A DNA stretch of 15,895 nucleotides from JAAFHZ01 sp964247085. GTDB taxonomy: Bacteria; Cyanobacteriota; Cyanobacteriia; Cyanobacteriales; Chamaesiphonaceae. Under the pieces are notes generated by a model, which saw only the letters and a list, made by a program, of their open reading frames with translations, was not told the origin of the DNA and made no database searches. Made by a program: the position numbers and the translations under genes. Numbering within the stretch: the first letter of the stretch is position 1; every line of letters starts with the position of its first letter. Positions 6,425 to 14,603 of the stretch are shown here, piece by piece. The stretch spans positions 1 to 15,895 of the forward strand of contig CAXTSX010000069.1 in assembly GCA_964247085.1 (NCBI GenBank). Reading direction: 5' to 3'.

Positions 6425-8302
6425 CTACAGTTTATTGCCACATTCTGAACAAAATTTGTTGCTAGTATTGTTCTGCGCACTACAGCTAGGACAACTAACG
6501 ACAGTAGATTTGCCGAACTGGCGCTTGGGTTTGGCCAGGCCAACCATATCAGCGTTGGCTTTACCCGCTGGTACCATCGGATAGCAATTTTCGTTGCGCT
6601 TAACTTTGACATCCATCAAGACAGCGCCAGGGTAAGCTAGCATTTCGGCGATCGCTGTTGGCAGATCGGTACGTTGATCGATCGTCATGCCTTTAATGCC
6701 GTAGGCTTGGGCCAATAACATCAAATCTGGCATGGAAGGAGCCATCTCCGAGGAAGAATAGTTTTCGGCGTAGAAGGCTTCTTGCCACTGACGCACCATG
6801 CCCTGCCAGCCGTTATTGATTACTACAATCTTGACGGGGAGCTGATATTCCATCATGGTGCCCAATTCTTGCAGATTCATCTGGAAGCTGGCATCACCGC
6901 TAATGCAAATAATTTGTTCGCCCGGCAGAGCCACTTGGGCTCCGATCGCCGCCGGTACTCCATAACCCATCGTCCCCAAACCAGAACTAGAGAGCCAGTG
7001 GCGAGGTAAGTTATTCAAAAATTGTGCTGCCCACATTTGGTGCTGACCCACATCGGTGGTGTAGTAAGCATTCGGCGCTTGCTTCCGGCACTCAGCGATC
7101 GCCTCTTGGGGAGAGAGGGTATCGGGGTATTCCGGTACTACCAAGGGATTATCTTCGCGCCAGGCTGCAATCATATCTAGCCAATGAACAGTTTTAGTGT
7201 TCTGTCCATCTAGTTTCAGCTCGGTGATCCGCTCGAGAATATCAACTAATACTTGCTTGAGGTCACCAACGATCGGTACATCTGGAACTCGAATCTTGCC
7301 AACTTCGGCGGGGTCGATATCAATATGAATTATTTTGGCGTGGGGGGCAAACATTTCTTGTTTGCCCATGACTCGATCGTCAAACCGAGCACCCACGGCA
7401 ATCAACAGATCGCAGTCGGTGGCTGCCCAATTGGCATAGGCAGTACCATGCATCCCTAACATTCCCACCGACAGGGGATGCTCTTCATTAAAAGCGCCCT
7501 TCCCCATCAGGGTAGTGGTGACTGGAATTTGGAAGATTTCGGCTAATTGTTTGATTTCGACATGGGCACCGGAAGCGATCGCCCCGCCACCAACGTAGAG
7601 CAAAGGCTGCTTGCTGTTTTTAATCAGCTGCACTGCCTGATTAATTTGACGAGAATGGCCGCGCAGGGTGGGTCGATAACCGGGGAGCTTAATGCTATTC
7701 GGTTCGACGGGAGTATATTCAAATTCTTCGGCACCCACGTCTTTAGGAATATCAATTAAGACTGGGCCAGGGCGACCAGAACTGGCAATATAAAAAGCTT
7801 CGGCCACTACTCTGGCCATTTCGCGGGGATCGCGAACTACATAAGAATGCTTCACGATCGGCATGGTAATGCCATAAATATCAGTTTCTTGGAAGCCATC
7901 GGTGCCGATCGCACTGCGCGGTACTTGGCCAGTCACAATTACCATCGGGATCGAATCCATCTGAGCGGTGGCGATGCCGGTTACTAAGTTGGTGGCACCG
8001 GGTCCAGAAGTGGCAAAACAAACGCCAACTTGACCAGTCGATCGAGCATAGCCATCGGCAGCGTGGGCAGCTCCTTGTTCGTGTCGGACTAAAATATGAT
8101 CCATCCAACCAGCGGCTTCGGCTCGTTCGATTTCATCGTAGATTGGTAAGATCGCGCCGCCAGGATAGCCAAAAATATGCTTTACTCCGTGCCGTCTCAG
8201 ACTATCGAGCAGGGCGTAAGCTCCAGTCCGCACATTGGAGCTAGGAGCATGGGCGGGAATGGGGATAACGGTTGTGCTGGTAGTCGAGATTTGAGAAACC
8301 AC
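6425..8302 (-). CDS. ilvB: Acetolactate synthase, large (catalytic) subunit, with C-terminal zinc ribbon
   Basis: Thiamine-diphosphate enzyme of valine, leucine and isoleucine synthesis. It condenses two pyruvates to acetolactate, or pyruvate with 2-oxobutyrate to acetohydroxybutyrate. From the GTG at 8302 the protein has 625 residues; GAGG stands seven bases before that codon. A TTG at 8359 would add 19 residues but has no ribosome binding site. The N-terminal ThDP domain has TGAYALLDSLRRHGV and catalytic Glu75 in RHEQGAAHAADGYAR. The central FAD-binding domain and C-terminal ThDP domain follow, with GDASFQMN...INN (about 469-497) and GWQGMVRQWQE. The usual GDG is GDA here, which I believe is normal in cyanobacterial homologues. 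After the standard end (NCYPMVPAGKANADMVGL) comes CPSC-N10-CSEC (Cys604, 607, 618, 621), a zinc-ribbon-like tail. No ilvN lies nearby. Confidence 0.93.
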   Translation of the reverse strand: MVSQISTTSTTVIPIPAHAPSSNVRTGAYALLDSLRRHGVKHIFGYPGGAILPIYDEIERAEAAGWMDHILVRHEQGAAHAADGYARSTGQVGVCFATSGPGATNLVTGIATAQMDSIPMVIVTGQVPRSAIGTDGFQETDIYGITMPIVKHSYVVRDPREMARVVAEAFYIASSGRPGPVLIDIPKDVGAEEFEYTPVEPNSIKLPGYRPTLRGHSRQINQAVQLIKNSKQPLLYVGGGAIASGAHVEIKQLAEIFQIPVTTTLMGKGAFNEEHPLSVGMLGMHGTAYANWAATDCDLLIAVGARFDDRVMGKQEMFAPHAKIIHIDIDPAEVGKIRVPDVPIVGDLKQVLVDILERITELKLDGQNTKTVHWLDMIAAWREDNPLVVPEYPDTLSPQEAIAECRKQAPNAYYTTDVGQHQMWAAQFLNNLPRHWLSSSGLGTMGYGVPAAIGAQVALPGEQIICISGDASFQMNLQELGTMMEYQLPVKIVVINNGWQGMVRQWQEAFYAENYSSSEMAPSMPDLMLLAQAYGIKGMTIDQRTDLPTAIAEMLAYPGAVLMDVKVKRNENCYPMVPAGKANADMVGLAKPKRQFGKSTVVSCPSCSAQNNTSNKFCSECGNKL

Positions 8303-8309
8303 TAATGAA

Positions 8310-8313
8310 CCTC
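8310..8313 (-). promoter_or_regulatory. Ribosome binding site that decides the ilvB start
   Basis: GAGG on the minus strand, seven bases before the GTG at 8302. No comparable sequence precedes the upstream in-frame TTG at 8359, and the residues the longer form would add do not resemble the start of IlvB proteins. Confidence 0.5.
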
Positions 8314-8414
8314 GTAAGTTGGCGGCTAATTGGGAAGAGCGAAAAAGTGATGAGTGCAACTGAATAAGTAGCTAATCATTCTAGTACTTTTTAATGCTGA
8401 TTATCGATCGACTC

Positions 8415-8430
8415 TGTGATAAGTTACACA
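8415..8430. promoter_or_regulatory. CRP-like palindrome upstream of ilvB
   Basis: TGTGATAAGTTACACA matches the Crp-family consensus TGTGA-N6-TCACA with one mismatch. It lies between the end of the MFS exporter gene and ilvB, about 113 bases before the proposed ilvB start. In cyanobacteria SYCRP1 recognises this consensus; NtcA (GTA-N8-TAC) does not fit. A functional role is inference only. Confidence 0.3.
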
Positions 8431-8434
8431 CATT

Positions 8435-9682
8435 CTAGCCAATATCTGGCTGAATGTGACGGTTATTCCGCCAGACCCAAATACCAGCAACAGCGATCGC
8501 TAGGCTCATCCCAATTAGCACCGCGTTCAGACCAAAGCGATCGGCTAACGGACCAGAAATGGCTAACGGCAAGCTGAGAGCAACATTGACAGCGTTGTTT
8601 TGAAAGCCAAATACTTTGCCGCGCATCGATTCGGGCGTTTTTTCTTGGATGAGAGTTTGCATCGGTACCGCAATTAGAGCTGCCCCAAAACCCAGGATCA
8701 CACTAATAAATATTGATGACCACAGCTGTTTGAACAAGATATAACTCACTAACATCAGGGTGATAATACTGAAACCCACCAGAGGTAGGGGTTGGTTCCG
8801 TAAACGATTGCCCCAAGTCCCGAGCATAGCTGCGCCAATCATCAAACCCACTCCGGTGGCTGATACTAACAGACTAAACTGAGTTTCATCTAGCCCCATT
8901 TCAACCACTAGCTTGATTGATAGTACTTGCAGGGCAGTAATAGTTGAGAACAAAATAGTGAGTTGAATCATCGCTTGCTGAATCAACCGATTACTTTGCA
9001 GGTAACGAATCCCATCCATAAATTCTGGAATGGGGTTATAATTTTTGGGGCCAACATGTTGGGGTAGGACTTCCCGACACTGCATCAGCTCGCAACAAAG
9101 AGCCGCAAATAAGTAGACGCTTCCCAGAAAAATGGCATGGCCAAAGCTACCGAAGTCTTGCTTAACCAGCCATCCTCCGATCGGAAAACCCACTACCACC
9201 GAACCCAGGAGAGTAATGGTAGAGAGGGAGTTGGCCGTGAGTAGATGTTCTGGCTTTACTACTAAGGGCGTGATTGATTGCTCCGCTGGGGTGAAGACTT
9301 GAGTCACTGTGGAGATGGCAAAGATTACTAGTAATAACAGCACCAATTCTTTGGGCAAAATAACGATCGACATAACTAGAGAAGCTCGCAACAGATTGGA
9401 AAGCACCATGATCCGCTGCTTCAGATACCTGTCTACAAAAATTCCGGCGGCTGCTCCAAAGACAATCGCCGGAATGGTAGTGGCAATAAGAATAGCTGAA
9501 CTGGAAGAGGCCGCTAGACTAGCTGGAATCCGGTAAGTAGATAACAGTGAGATGGAAAAAACAACCAGGATTTTATCGGCAACTTGCGATAAGGCTTGTC
9601 CTGCCCACAGCCACATAAACGATCGATTACGCAATAAGCCTTTAAAGCTATTTGTTTCGGTAGGTGTTTTGGCAGGCAGCAT
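8435..9682 (-). CDS. MFS transporter, DHA3-like exporter
   Basis: A 415-residue inner-membrane protein with about twelve hydrophobic segments, of the major facilitator superfamily. The loop 2-3 signature is present as GIFVDRYLKQRIMVLSN (near residue 80), and a partial repeat of it occurs in the second half (GPLADRFGLNAVLIG). TPAEQSITPLVV and LLTANSL after helix 4 are typical of the DHA3 branch, which includes EntS-type siderophore exporters and macrolide-efflux-like proteins. It probably exports a small molecule by proton antiport, but the substrate cannot be read from the sequence. The ATG at 9682 has only a weak upstream GAGAT. The gene starts 35 bp after the pentapeptide gene on the same strand, so co-transcription is possible. 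Confidence 0.85.
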   Translation of the reverse strand: MLPAKTPTETNSFKGLLRNRSFMWLWAGQALSQVADKILVVFSISLLSTYRIPASLAASSSSAILIATTIPAIVFGAAAGIFVDRYLKQRIMVLSNLLRASLVMSIVILPKELVLLLLVIFAISTVTQVFTPAEQSITPLVVKPEHLLTANSLSTITLLGSVVVGFPIGGWLVKQDFGSFGHAIFLGSVYLFAALCCELMQCREVLPQHVGPKNYNPIPEFMDGIRYLQSNRLIQQAMIQLTILFSTITALQVLSIKLVVEMGLDETQFSLLVSATGVGLMIGAAMLGTWGNRLRNQPLPLVGFSIITLMLVSYILFKQLWSSIFISVILGFGAALIAVPMQTLIQEKTPESMRGKVFGFQNNAVNVALSLPLAISGPLADRFGLNAVLIGMSLAIAVAGIWVWRNNRHIQPDIG

Positions 9683-9717
9683 ATATCAACATCTCATTAG
9701 CGATTCTCAGTTTAAAG

Positions 9718-10476
9718 CTAAAACAGTCCCAGTAGTGTTGAACCCACACCAGTAATCACATCAAAGAAGCTTCCACCACCACCTTCACTGGGTTTAGTGG
9801 GTTGCCGAGCTAGTTCGATCGATTTCACAAAATTCTGAGTAGCTAACACCCCTGTCGGATCGCCTTGCGCTTTGTACAATTGACCCGCTTTGGTGGCATC
9901 AAGTGCCGCTCCGGTATCATCTTGGAGCTTAAACCGCGCCAAAGCTCGGCCAAAATAAGCCCCCGCCAGCTGCGGTTCTAATTGCAAGGCTTGATTAAAA
10001 TGGGCGATCGCTCCCTGCTGGTTATTGTTTTGAGCTTCAATATATCCCCACTTATAAAAATCACTGGCCGTACCAGCAGCACTAGTGAGTCCGATCGTTC
10101 CTTGTACGTAGGCGGTTTGTAAGTTTACACCTCCCAATTTGGCTCCTACCAAATAAGCTTCTCGCAAGTCGGTGTTGGTAAGGTTTGCGCCCGTTAAGTC
10201 TGCGCCAGTCAAATCTGCTCCGTATAAAGAAGTACCAGTTAAATTAGCACCACGCAAATTCGCACCGCTTAAGTTGGCCTGACTCAGGTTGGCTCCCACT
10301 AAGTTCGCCTGCTGCAAATTTGCTCCGGCCAAGTTGTTGGTTACCAACCCGGCACTAGCCAAATTGCACTTGGGGCATTCTTTAGTAGAGAGTAACTGCT
10401 GTAAATGGTTGGGATTTTCCGCTTGGGCGGCGGTAGCCATTGTCAGTACGAGAGCGATCGCAATTTTCCAGGACAT
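9718..10476 (-). CDS. Secreted pentapeptide-repeat and TPR protein
   Basis: From the ATG at 10476 this is a 252-residue precursor. It has a signal peptide (MSWKIAIALVLTMATAAQA, cleavage before Glu20), the motif KECPKCNL with Cys34 and Cys37, then about 18 pentapeptide repeats of A(N/D)LxG type (residues ~38-128) forming a right-handed beta helix. A TPR-like unit (DFYKWGYIEAQ... AIAHFNQALQLEPQLAGAYFGRA, ~140-205) and a Gly-rich C-terminus follow. An upstream in-frame start at 10566 would overlap the preceding gene and bury the signal peptide, so it was rejected. The Cys-x-x-Cys followed directly by pentapeptides recurs in cyanobacterial secreted proteins; its role is unknown. Protein binding in the periplasm is the safest inference. 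It follows the 194-residue gene by 31 bp. Confidence 0.85.
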   Translation of the reverse strand: MSWKIAIALVLTMATAAQAENPNHLQQLLSTKECPKCNLASAGLVTNNLAGANLQQANLVGANLSQANLSGANLRGANLTGTSLYGADLTGADLTGANLTNTDLREAYLVGAKLGGVNLQTAYVQGTIGLTSAAGTASDFYKWGYIEAQNNNQQGAIAHFNQALQLEPQLAGAYFGRALARFKLQDDTGAALDATKAGQLYKAQGDPTGVLATQNFVKSIELARQPTKPSEGGGGSFFDVITGVGSTLLGLF

Positions 10477-10507
10477 ATTGGGGGATAGTAATTTGGGTAA
10501 TATTTTT

Positions 10508-11092
10508 TTAGGGAGGAGGCTGCTCTGGGGGGTTAGCTTCTGCCCAGGCTTGTTGAGCGGCATCAATCTGACTGAAGATGTCCGCAGTTGGTTGGCGAGA
10601 TTTAAGCCGATCGATGTTGTATTTACGCTTAAGAGCAGCTAGGGTTTCTGGCGGGGTGATTGGAACCGACCAGTCAAAGTCATTGGCTTGACATAAGGGC
10701 AAGCGCGAACCTAATTCCTCGATCGGTTGTTCTGGCAGTCTTATTAGAAAGTATTCCCGACGGCGACGGATTTCTGCGTACCGGTTCTTAATTTCGTTCA
10801 AAACTCCCACGATCTGACTGGGATGATAGTTAGCCAGCGCCACGCGCACTTCCAAATCATCTAAAGGAATGTTGTATTCTTGGAGCTGTTTCAGGATATT
10901 GCTGGATAAATTGTGGGGCAGCTGGGGATTGACGGCGGCGCTGAGAGCGGCCATCGCGCGGCGGACATGTTCTTGCACTTCATCGGCTACGGCGATGCCG
11001 GTTAATTCGTGGGAGTCGGGGTTGATTTCTTCGAGGCGTTCGATCGCCAGTTTGAAGTGATCGATCGTTTCTTGAATGTATTGATAATCCAT
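10508..11092 (-). CDS. Unrecognised 194-residue soluble protein
   Basis: I do not recognise a named domain. The N-terminal half is helical and charged (YIQETIDHFKLAIERLEEI, DEVQEHVRRAMAALSAAV). The middle has an alpha-helical stretch ending in the strongly basic YAEIRRRREYF. The C-terminus is proline-rich (EANPPEQPPP). There is no signal peptide, membrane segment or catalytic motif. One cysteine is present (LPLCQAND). It starts at an ATG at 11092, 45 bp after the GDYXXLXY gene, and ends 31 bp before the pentapeptide gene, so it is probably the third member of a four-gene transcript. The reading frame is open and codon use resembles its neighbours, so it is very likely a real gene. Confidence 0.75.
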   Translation of the reverse strand: MDYQYIQETIDHFKLAIERLEEINPDSHELTGIAVADEVQEHVRRAMAALSAAVNPQLPHNLSSNILKQLQEYNIPLDDLEVRVALANYHPSQIVGVLNEIKNRYAEIRRRREYFLIRLPEQPIEELGSRLPLCQANDFDWSVPITPPETLAALKRKYNIDRLKSRQPTADIFSQIDAAQQAWAEANPPEQPPP

Positions 11093-11137
11093 GGTTTTCG
11101 TAATGGCTCAAATAGAACAGAGAAATCACTGCGGTGT

Positions 11138-11701
11138 TTAAAAACGATAGCTTCGATCGCCAATCCAAATCGCCACCGGCACACCTCGACCATCTTGACC
11201 AATCTTGGTTTCCATCAATAAATTCTGAGCCCGCCGCCCGCGATCGATATCCTGATTAACCTGAGCCTGTTGCTGTTCGGGCATGTAAAACTGCTCTAAG
11301 TCATATTTGAGCTGCCAGCCATTGTAGACCCCGCGCAGCACAACTTCCTGGGGTTTGGTGGGTGGGCGCACAAATGATACGGCGATCGGTTTAGCGGCGG
11401 TTCGTTCCCCTATTGCGGGCAGGGCTAACGTCACAAAAATTTCTTGTCCTTTAGCAACTTTCATCATAAACCCCCCGCCCGAAAGCTTTTGCAGGGTATC
11501 TTTATTGGAAATTTCATAACCCAATGTTTGATAATAGCCGCGTAGCAAATCCACTGGGTCAACTGGTGCAGTTTTTAAATAAACCGTGGTACCAGTATTC
11601 AAGGTGTACAAAGCCTGAGCCGGAACGGCGGCAATCAACAGTAATTGCGCACCCAGCGCTAGCCAAAAATTGCGAGCTGGTATGGGATGGTCAGTACTCA
11701 T
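11138..11701 (-). CDS. GDYXXLXY-domain protein
   Basis: A 187-residue protein with an N-terminal hydrophobic segment (FWLALGAQLLLIAAVPAQAL), acting as signal or anchor, and an extracytoplasmic beta-rich domain. The family is named for the motif G-D-Y-x-x-L-x-Y; here it reads GYYQTLGY at residues 55-62, with Asp replaced by Tyr, within DPVDLLRGYYQTLGYEI. Other recalled features are VTLAL, GVYNGWQLKYDLEQFYMPE and the conserved end VAIWIGDRSYRF. Members commonly lie next to a DUF2157 membrane protein, as here (27 bp gap from the upstream gene). The function of the pair is not known to me; an envelope complex is a fair inference. Start: ATG at 11701, no strong ribosome binding site. Confidence 0.85.
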   Translation of the reverse strand: MSTDHPIPARNFWLALGAQLLLIAAVPAQALYTLNTGTTVYLKTAPVDPVDLLRGYYQTLGYEISNKDTLQKLSGGGFMMKVAKGQEIFVTLALPAIGERTAAKPIAVSFVRPPTKPQEVVLRGVYNGWQLKYDLEQFYMPEQQQAQVNQDIDRGRRAQNLLMETKIGQDGRGVPVAIWIGDRSYRF

Positions 11702-11728
11702 GGTGATATTGATGTTGGTATGTAGTTA

Positions 11729-13141
11729 TTAACTTGGTAGCCGTCGTGATTGTCGCAGTTGTCTTTCAAACCACCAGCCCACCGCAATTGTGGCCACCCC
11801 GCCTAAAATAAATAGCAAAGACTTGAGCATGAGATCGGTTTGGGTAAAGGCAAACCAAGTAAAAATCCGGGTAGTTAATAAGAGCCAGCCAAAATAGAAC
11901 GTTCCGCGATCGGCTGAGAGCAATCCAGCTCGAATACAGCCCAAGGTAATCGCGGCCAGCAACACAAAGAATATCCCTGGGGCGTAGAAATTCATTTGCT
12001 GGCTGGTACCTGCCCCAATCCCCAAAATGCTGATCCCAATAGTGATACCCAGACCCAGCAAGCTGGTATCAGCCCACTTCCAATTTATTCGTGATCGTTG
12101 CTGCCACAGCATGACCCATAAAACAATTGCTACTACTACAAAAAATAATTGATCAACTTGCCAATTAAATATGAACTTGTTTCCCCGTTCCCATCCTATG
12201 AAAACACCACTCATGAAAGAATCTAGCGATAACAAAAAGCAAGTTAGCCCTGCCGAAAATATCGCTAACCTTTGGCTCCAGCGACCAAATCCCTCTGGGG
12301 TCGTGGCGGACTGACTTTGTAGTCTGCCTATTGCCCAGAGACATAATGGTGGCACAGCACAAACCAAAGCCACTCCCCATAAACTAATAGTGGAATCAAA
12401 ACGCCAAGCATCTCTCATGACCGTAAATTGCAGAGCGGTGAGCCAGGCGATCGAAGCAAGTACATACACAAAGATCGATCGACAGCGGTAAGCTAATAGC
12501 CCAAAGGCCACGGCGGCAAAAATGGGCATATGGCTATGGATGAGCTGTGTCCACAATGGTGTCGCAGCCAATACTTCGGTATTGCCTGTGTTAAAAGCCA
12601 GGCTCCAATAGCCTAAACCCATTACCACCAAGCTGAAAACACCCAAAGAAGCCATGCGTAACAAGTAGGCCATGATCAGCACGCCGATCGACCAACCCAT
12701 CAGCAGCACTCCTACATCGCCGCCAATATTGAAAGATTGAGCCAGTAAAGCCGTGTTGGCACCAAAAAGCAAAGCCCCCAACAATAACAAGCCTTCGCCA
12801 AAACGCCGTTGGTTAGTGCCTAATCTGCTCGCAGCGGTCTGCCGCCACAAATAATAACCGGTAGTGTTGATGGCCACAAAGGCCGTTAGCATCATCACGA
12901 TTCGCCAGGTTTTGCTGAGATACTGCCAGTTGGCCGCTACAAAACTTAAGACTCCCAGACCGATTAAGACAAAGCCCAAGCCGGTGAGAATGGTCACAAA
13001 CCGATTACCAGCTTCTTCTTCTAGTTGATCGAATTGATATCGATCGGCTAATTGCAGGTAGAGATTTCGATCGATCAGATCTTCTTGTTCCCATTTGCTG
13101 GCCTCTTGGCGCAATTTTCGTCGAAATGCCGGTGTTTGCAT
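11729..13141 (-). CDS. DUF2157 multi-pass membrane protein
   Basis: A 470-residue protein starting at the ATG at 13141 (an upstream TTG would add only two residues). The N-terminal ~45 residues are cytoplasmic and charged, with the DUF2157 hallmark pattern KWEQEDLIDRNLYLQLADRY. About a dozen hydrophobic segments follow, the first being FVTILTGLGFVLIGLGVLSFVAANW, then SKTWRIVMMLTAFVAIN. LFGANTALLAQSFNIGG is another conserved stretch. The C-terminus is basic (FERQLRQSRRLPS), placing it inside. DUF2157 proteins are regularly paired with a GDYXXLXY protein; their molecular role is not established as far as I know. It heads a probable four-gene operon ending with the pentapeptide protein. Confidence 0.85.
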   Translation of the reverse strand: MQTPAFRRKLRQEASKWEQEDLIDRNLYLQLADRYQFDQLEEEAGNRFVTILTGLGFVLIGLGVLSFVAANWQYLSKTWRIVMMLTAFVAINTTGYYLWRQTAASRLGTNQRRFGEGLLLLGALLFGANTALLAQSFNIGGDVGVLLMGWSIGVLIMAYLLRMASLGVFSLVVMGLGYWSLAFNTGNTEVLAATPLWTQLIHSHMPIFAAVAFGLLAYRCRSIFVYVLASIAWLTALQFTVMRDAWRFDSTISLWGVALVCAVPPLCLWAIGRLQSQSATTPEGFGRWSQRLAIFSAGLTCFLLSLDSFMSGVFIGWERGNKFIFNWQVDQLFFVVVAIVLWVMLWQQRSRINWKWADTSLLGLGITIGISILGIGAGTSQQMNFYAPGIFFVLLAAITLGCIRAGLLSADRGTFYFGWLLLTTRIFTWFAFTQTDLMLKSLLFILGGVATIAVGWWFERQLRQSRRLPS

Positions 13142-13219
13142 GGCCAATTCTCACTATGCTCGGTAAATTTGATTCTGCACCAATAATGATCGATCGGCAT
13201 AGCGGCTTGGGGCAGTTTT

Positions 13220-13247
13220 TTAATTGTCCATGGTCTAAAACAATTAA
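13220..13247. repeat. AT-rich inverted repeat at the MFS gene end
   Basis: TTAATTGT (13220-13227) and ACAATTAA (13240-13247) are perfect 8-base arms around a 12-base loop and include the stop codon of the MHS-like transporter gene. On the minus strand the stem is followed by A residues rather than U, so it is a poor terminator. It may be an mRNA-end structure or chance. Confidence 0.35.
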
Positions 13248-14548
13248 TCAGCCAACTTCCGCCCCTTAGTTTCCACTACCCAGGGAGTCAGACAAAGACC
13301 CACTAAAGGCACAATGCCAATCATAGTTAATACCCGCAAAATGCTGGGAATATCGCCCTTAGCACTAGCCGCAAAACTGCCCACTAAGAAGGGACCCGCC
13401 GCCGCCACTACCCGGCCAATGTTGTAACAAAAACCTGCCCCGGTAGCTCGTAAACGAGTGGGATACAGTTCGGGTAAATAGTAAGTAAAACTGCCAAAGA
13501 TGCCAAACGTGGTTAAGCCGACAAAGAAATACATCTTCAGCCGGGTTTCTGGCGGTAAATCTAGACCAAAAGTACTAAAAATGGCCAAGGCCGAACCCAA
13601 TAAATAAATCGCAAACATCTGGCGGCGACCGAGGGATTTAGCGATCGGAATGGTCAGTAAAGTTCCAATTAAGCCGCCAAAGGTAAAACTATCGGTGGCC
13701 AGACTTTTCCAGCCTTCTTTCAGCACATTGGCGTCGACAACGCTAAGCTGTTGGGCTTTGGCCGTTACCCCAGCTAGGTTACTGGCCAGGACTGGGATAA
13801 AAGCATTGCAACTCCACCAAGCAATTAAAGCCACAAAGGCCATGCTCAAGCCGCTACGGGTGGCGCTGATCCATTCTGGAGTGAACAGCTCACTGATTTT
13901 GGGTGGAGCAATGCGATCGGCTTGGGAAGCCCACCGTTCTGGTTCCTTGACAAAAAAGCGCATCACAAAGGCTAAAGCCGCTGGAGCCAGTCCACACAGA
14001 AAAACATAACGCCAAGACATACTGGGGTCGTCTTTGAACAGATTTCCGGCAATAAGTTTGTTCACGGCTCCGGCCAAGAGAATCCCAAAGGGTGCCGAGG
14101 TGTAGAGTAAAGCTCCCGCTTCTAGGCGGCGTTTTTCGGGTACGGCTTCGGCTACCATCGCGGCTCCGGCTGCCCATTCACCGCCAATCCCTAAGCTGGC
14201 AATAGTGCGGAAAAATAATAGAAACCAAATATTGGGAGCAAAGGCACAGGCTGCTGTACCGAGGGCGTATAACAGCATCGTTAGCAGCAGGGTTTTGCTC
14301 CGACCTATGCGATCGGCAATCATGCCAAAGACCACGCCACCGACGGCCCAGCCAATTAATAAAATGGAGGTGAGAATGCCGGTCCACAAAGGGACTGCGA
14401 TCGCGGCTTCTGGTGAGCCAATTTTTAGCCCTAGCAGGGTGGGTACGCAGTTGGGGGCGACGTAGTTAAAAAGTAAGCTATCAAAAATATCAAAGCCCCA
14501 GCCTAGCCAAGCTGCAAAGAATATGATCCACTGCTGCGATTTTTTCAT
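13244..14548 (-). CDS. MFS transporter, metabolite:H+ symporter-like
   Basis: A 434-residue twelve-helix transporter of the major facilitator superfamily. The start, WLGWGFDIFDSLLFNYVAP, is typical of the sugar/organic-acid symporter branches (MHS and aromatic-acid symporters), where an Asp in helix 1 (GFDIFD) takes part in proton-coupled uptake. The loop signature GMIADRIGRSKTLLL is present near residue 75, and RTIASLGIGGEWAAGAAMVAE in helix 4 is very characteristic. In the second half LYPTRLRATGAGFCYNIGR is the matching helix 10-11 signature. Uptake of a small organic acid or similar metabolite is inferred; the substrate is unknown. Start: ATG at 14548 with no strong ribosome binding site. 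It is divergent from the small antitoxin-like gene at 14604. Confidence 0.87.
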   Translation of the reverse strand: MKKSQQWIIFFAAWLGWGFDIFDSLLFNYVAPNCVPTLLGLKIGSPEAAIAVPLWTGILTSILLIGWAVGGVVFGMIADRIGRSKTLLLTMLLYALGTAACAFAPNIWFLLFFRTIASLGIGGEWAAGAAMVAEAVPEKRRLEAGALLYTSAPFGILLAGAVNKLIAGNLFKDDPSMSWRYVFLCGLAPAALAFVMRFFVKEPERWASQADRIAPPKISELFTPEWISATRSGLSMAFVALIAWWSCNAFIPVLASNLAGVTAKAQQLSVVDANVLKEGWKSLATDSFTFGGLIGTLLTIPIAKSLGRRQMFAIYLLGSALAIFSTFGLDLPPETRLKMYFFVGLTTFGIFGSFTYYLPELYPTRLRATGAGFCYNIGRVVAAAGPFLVGSFAASAKGDIPSILRVLTMIGIVPLVGLCLTPWVVETKGRKLAD

Positions 14549-14603
14549 AATAATTTCAAGATAGAGTTAATGTTTATCAATTTGGGTTAGTTCAAAGTTG
14601 TTT

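Noticed and set aside
10477..10566. Longer start for the pentapeptide/TPR protein
   Set aside because: It would overlap the upstream gene by 59 bases and place 30 residues before a well-formed signal peptide.
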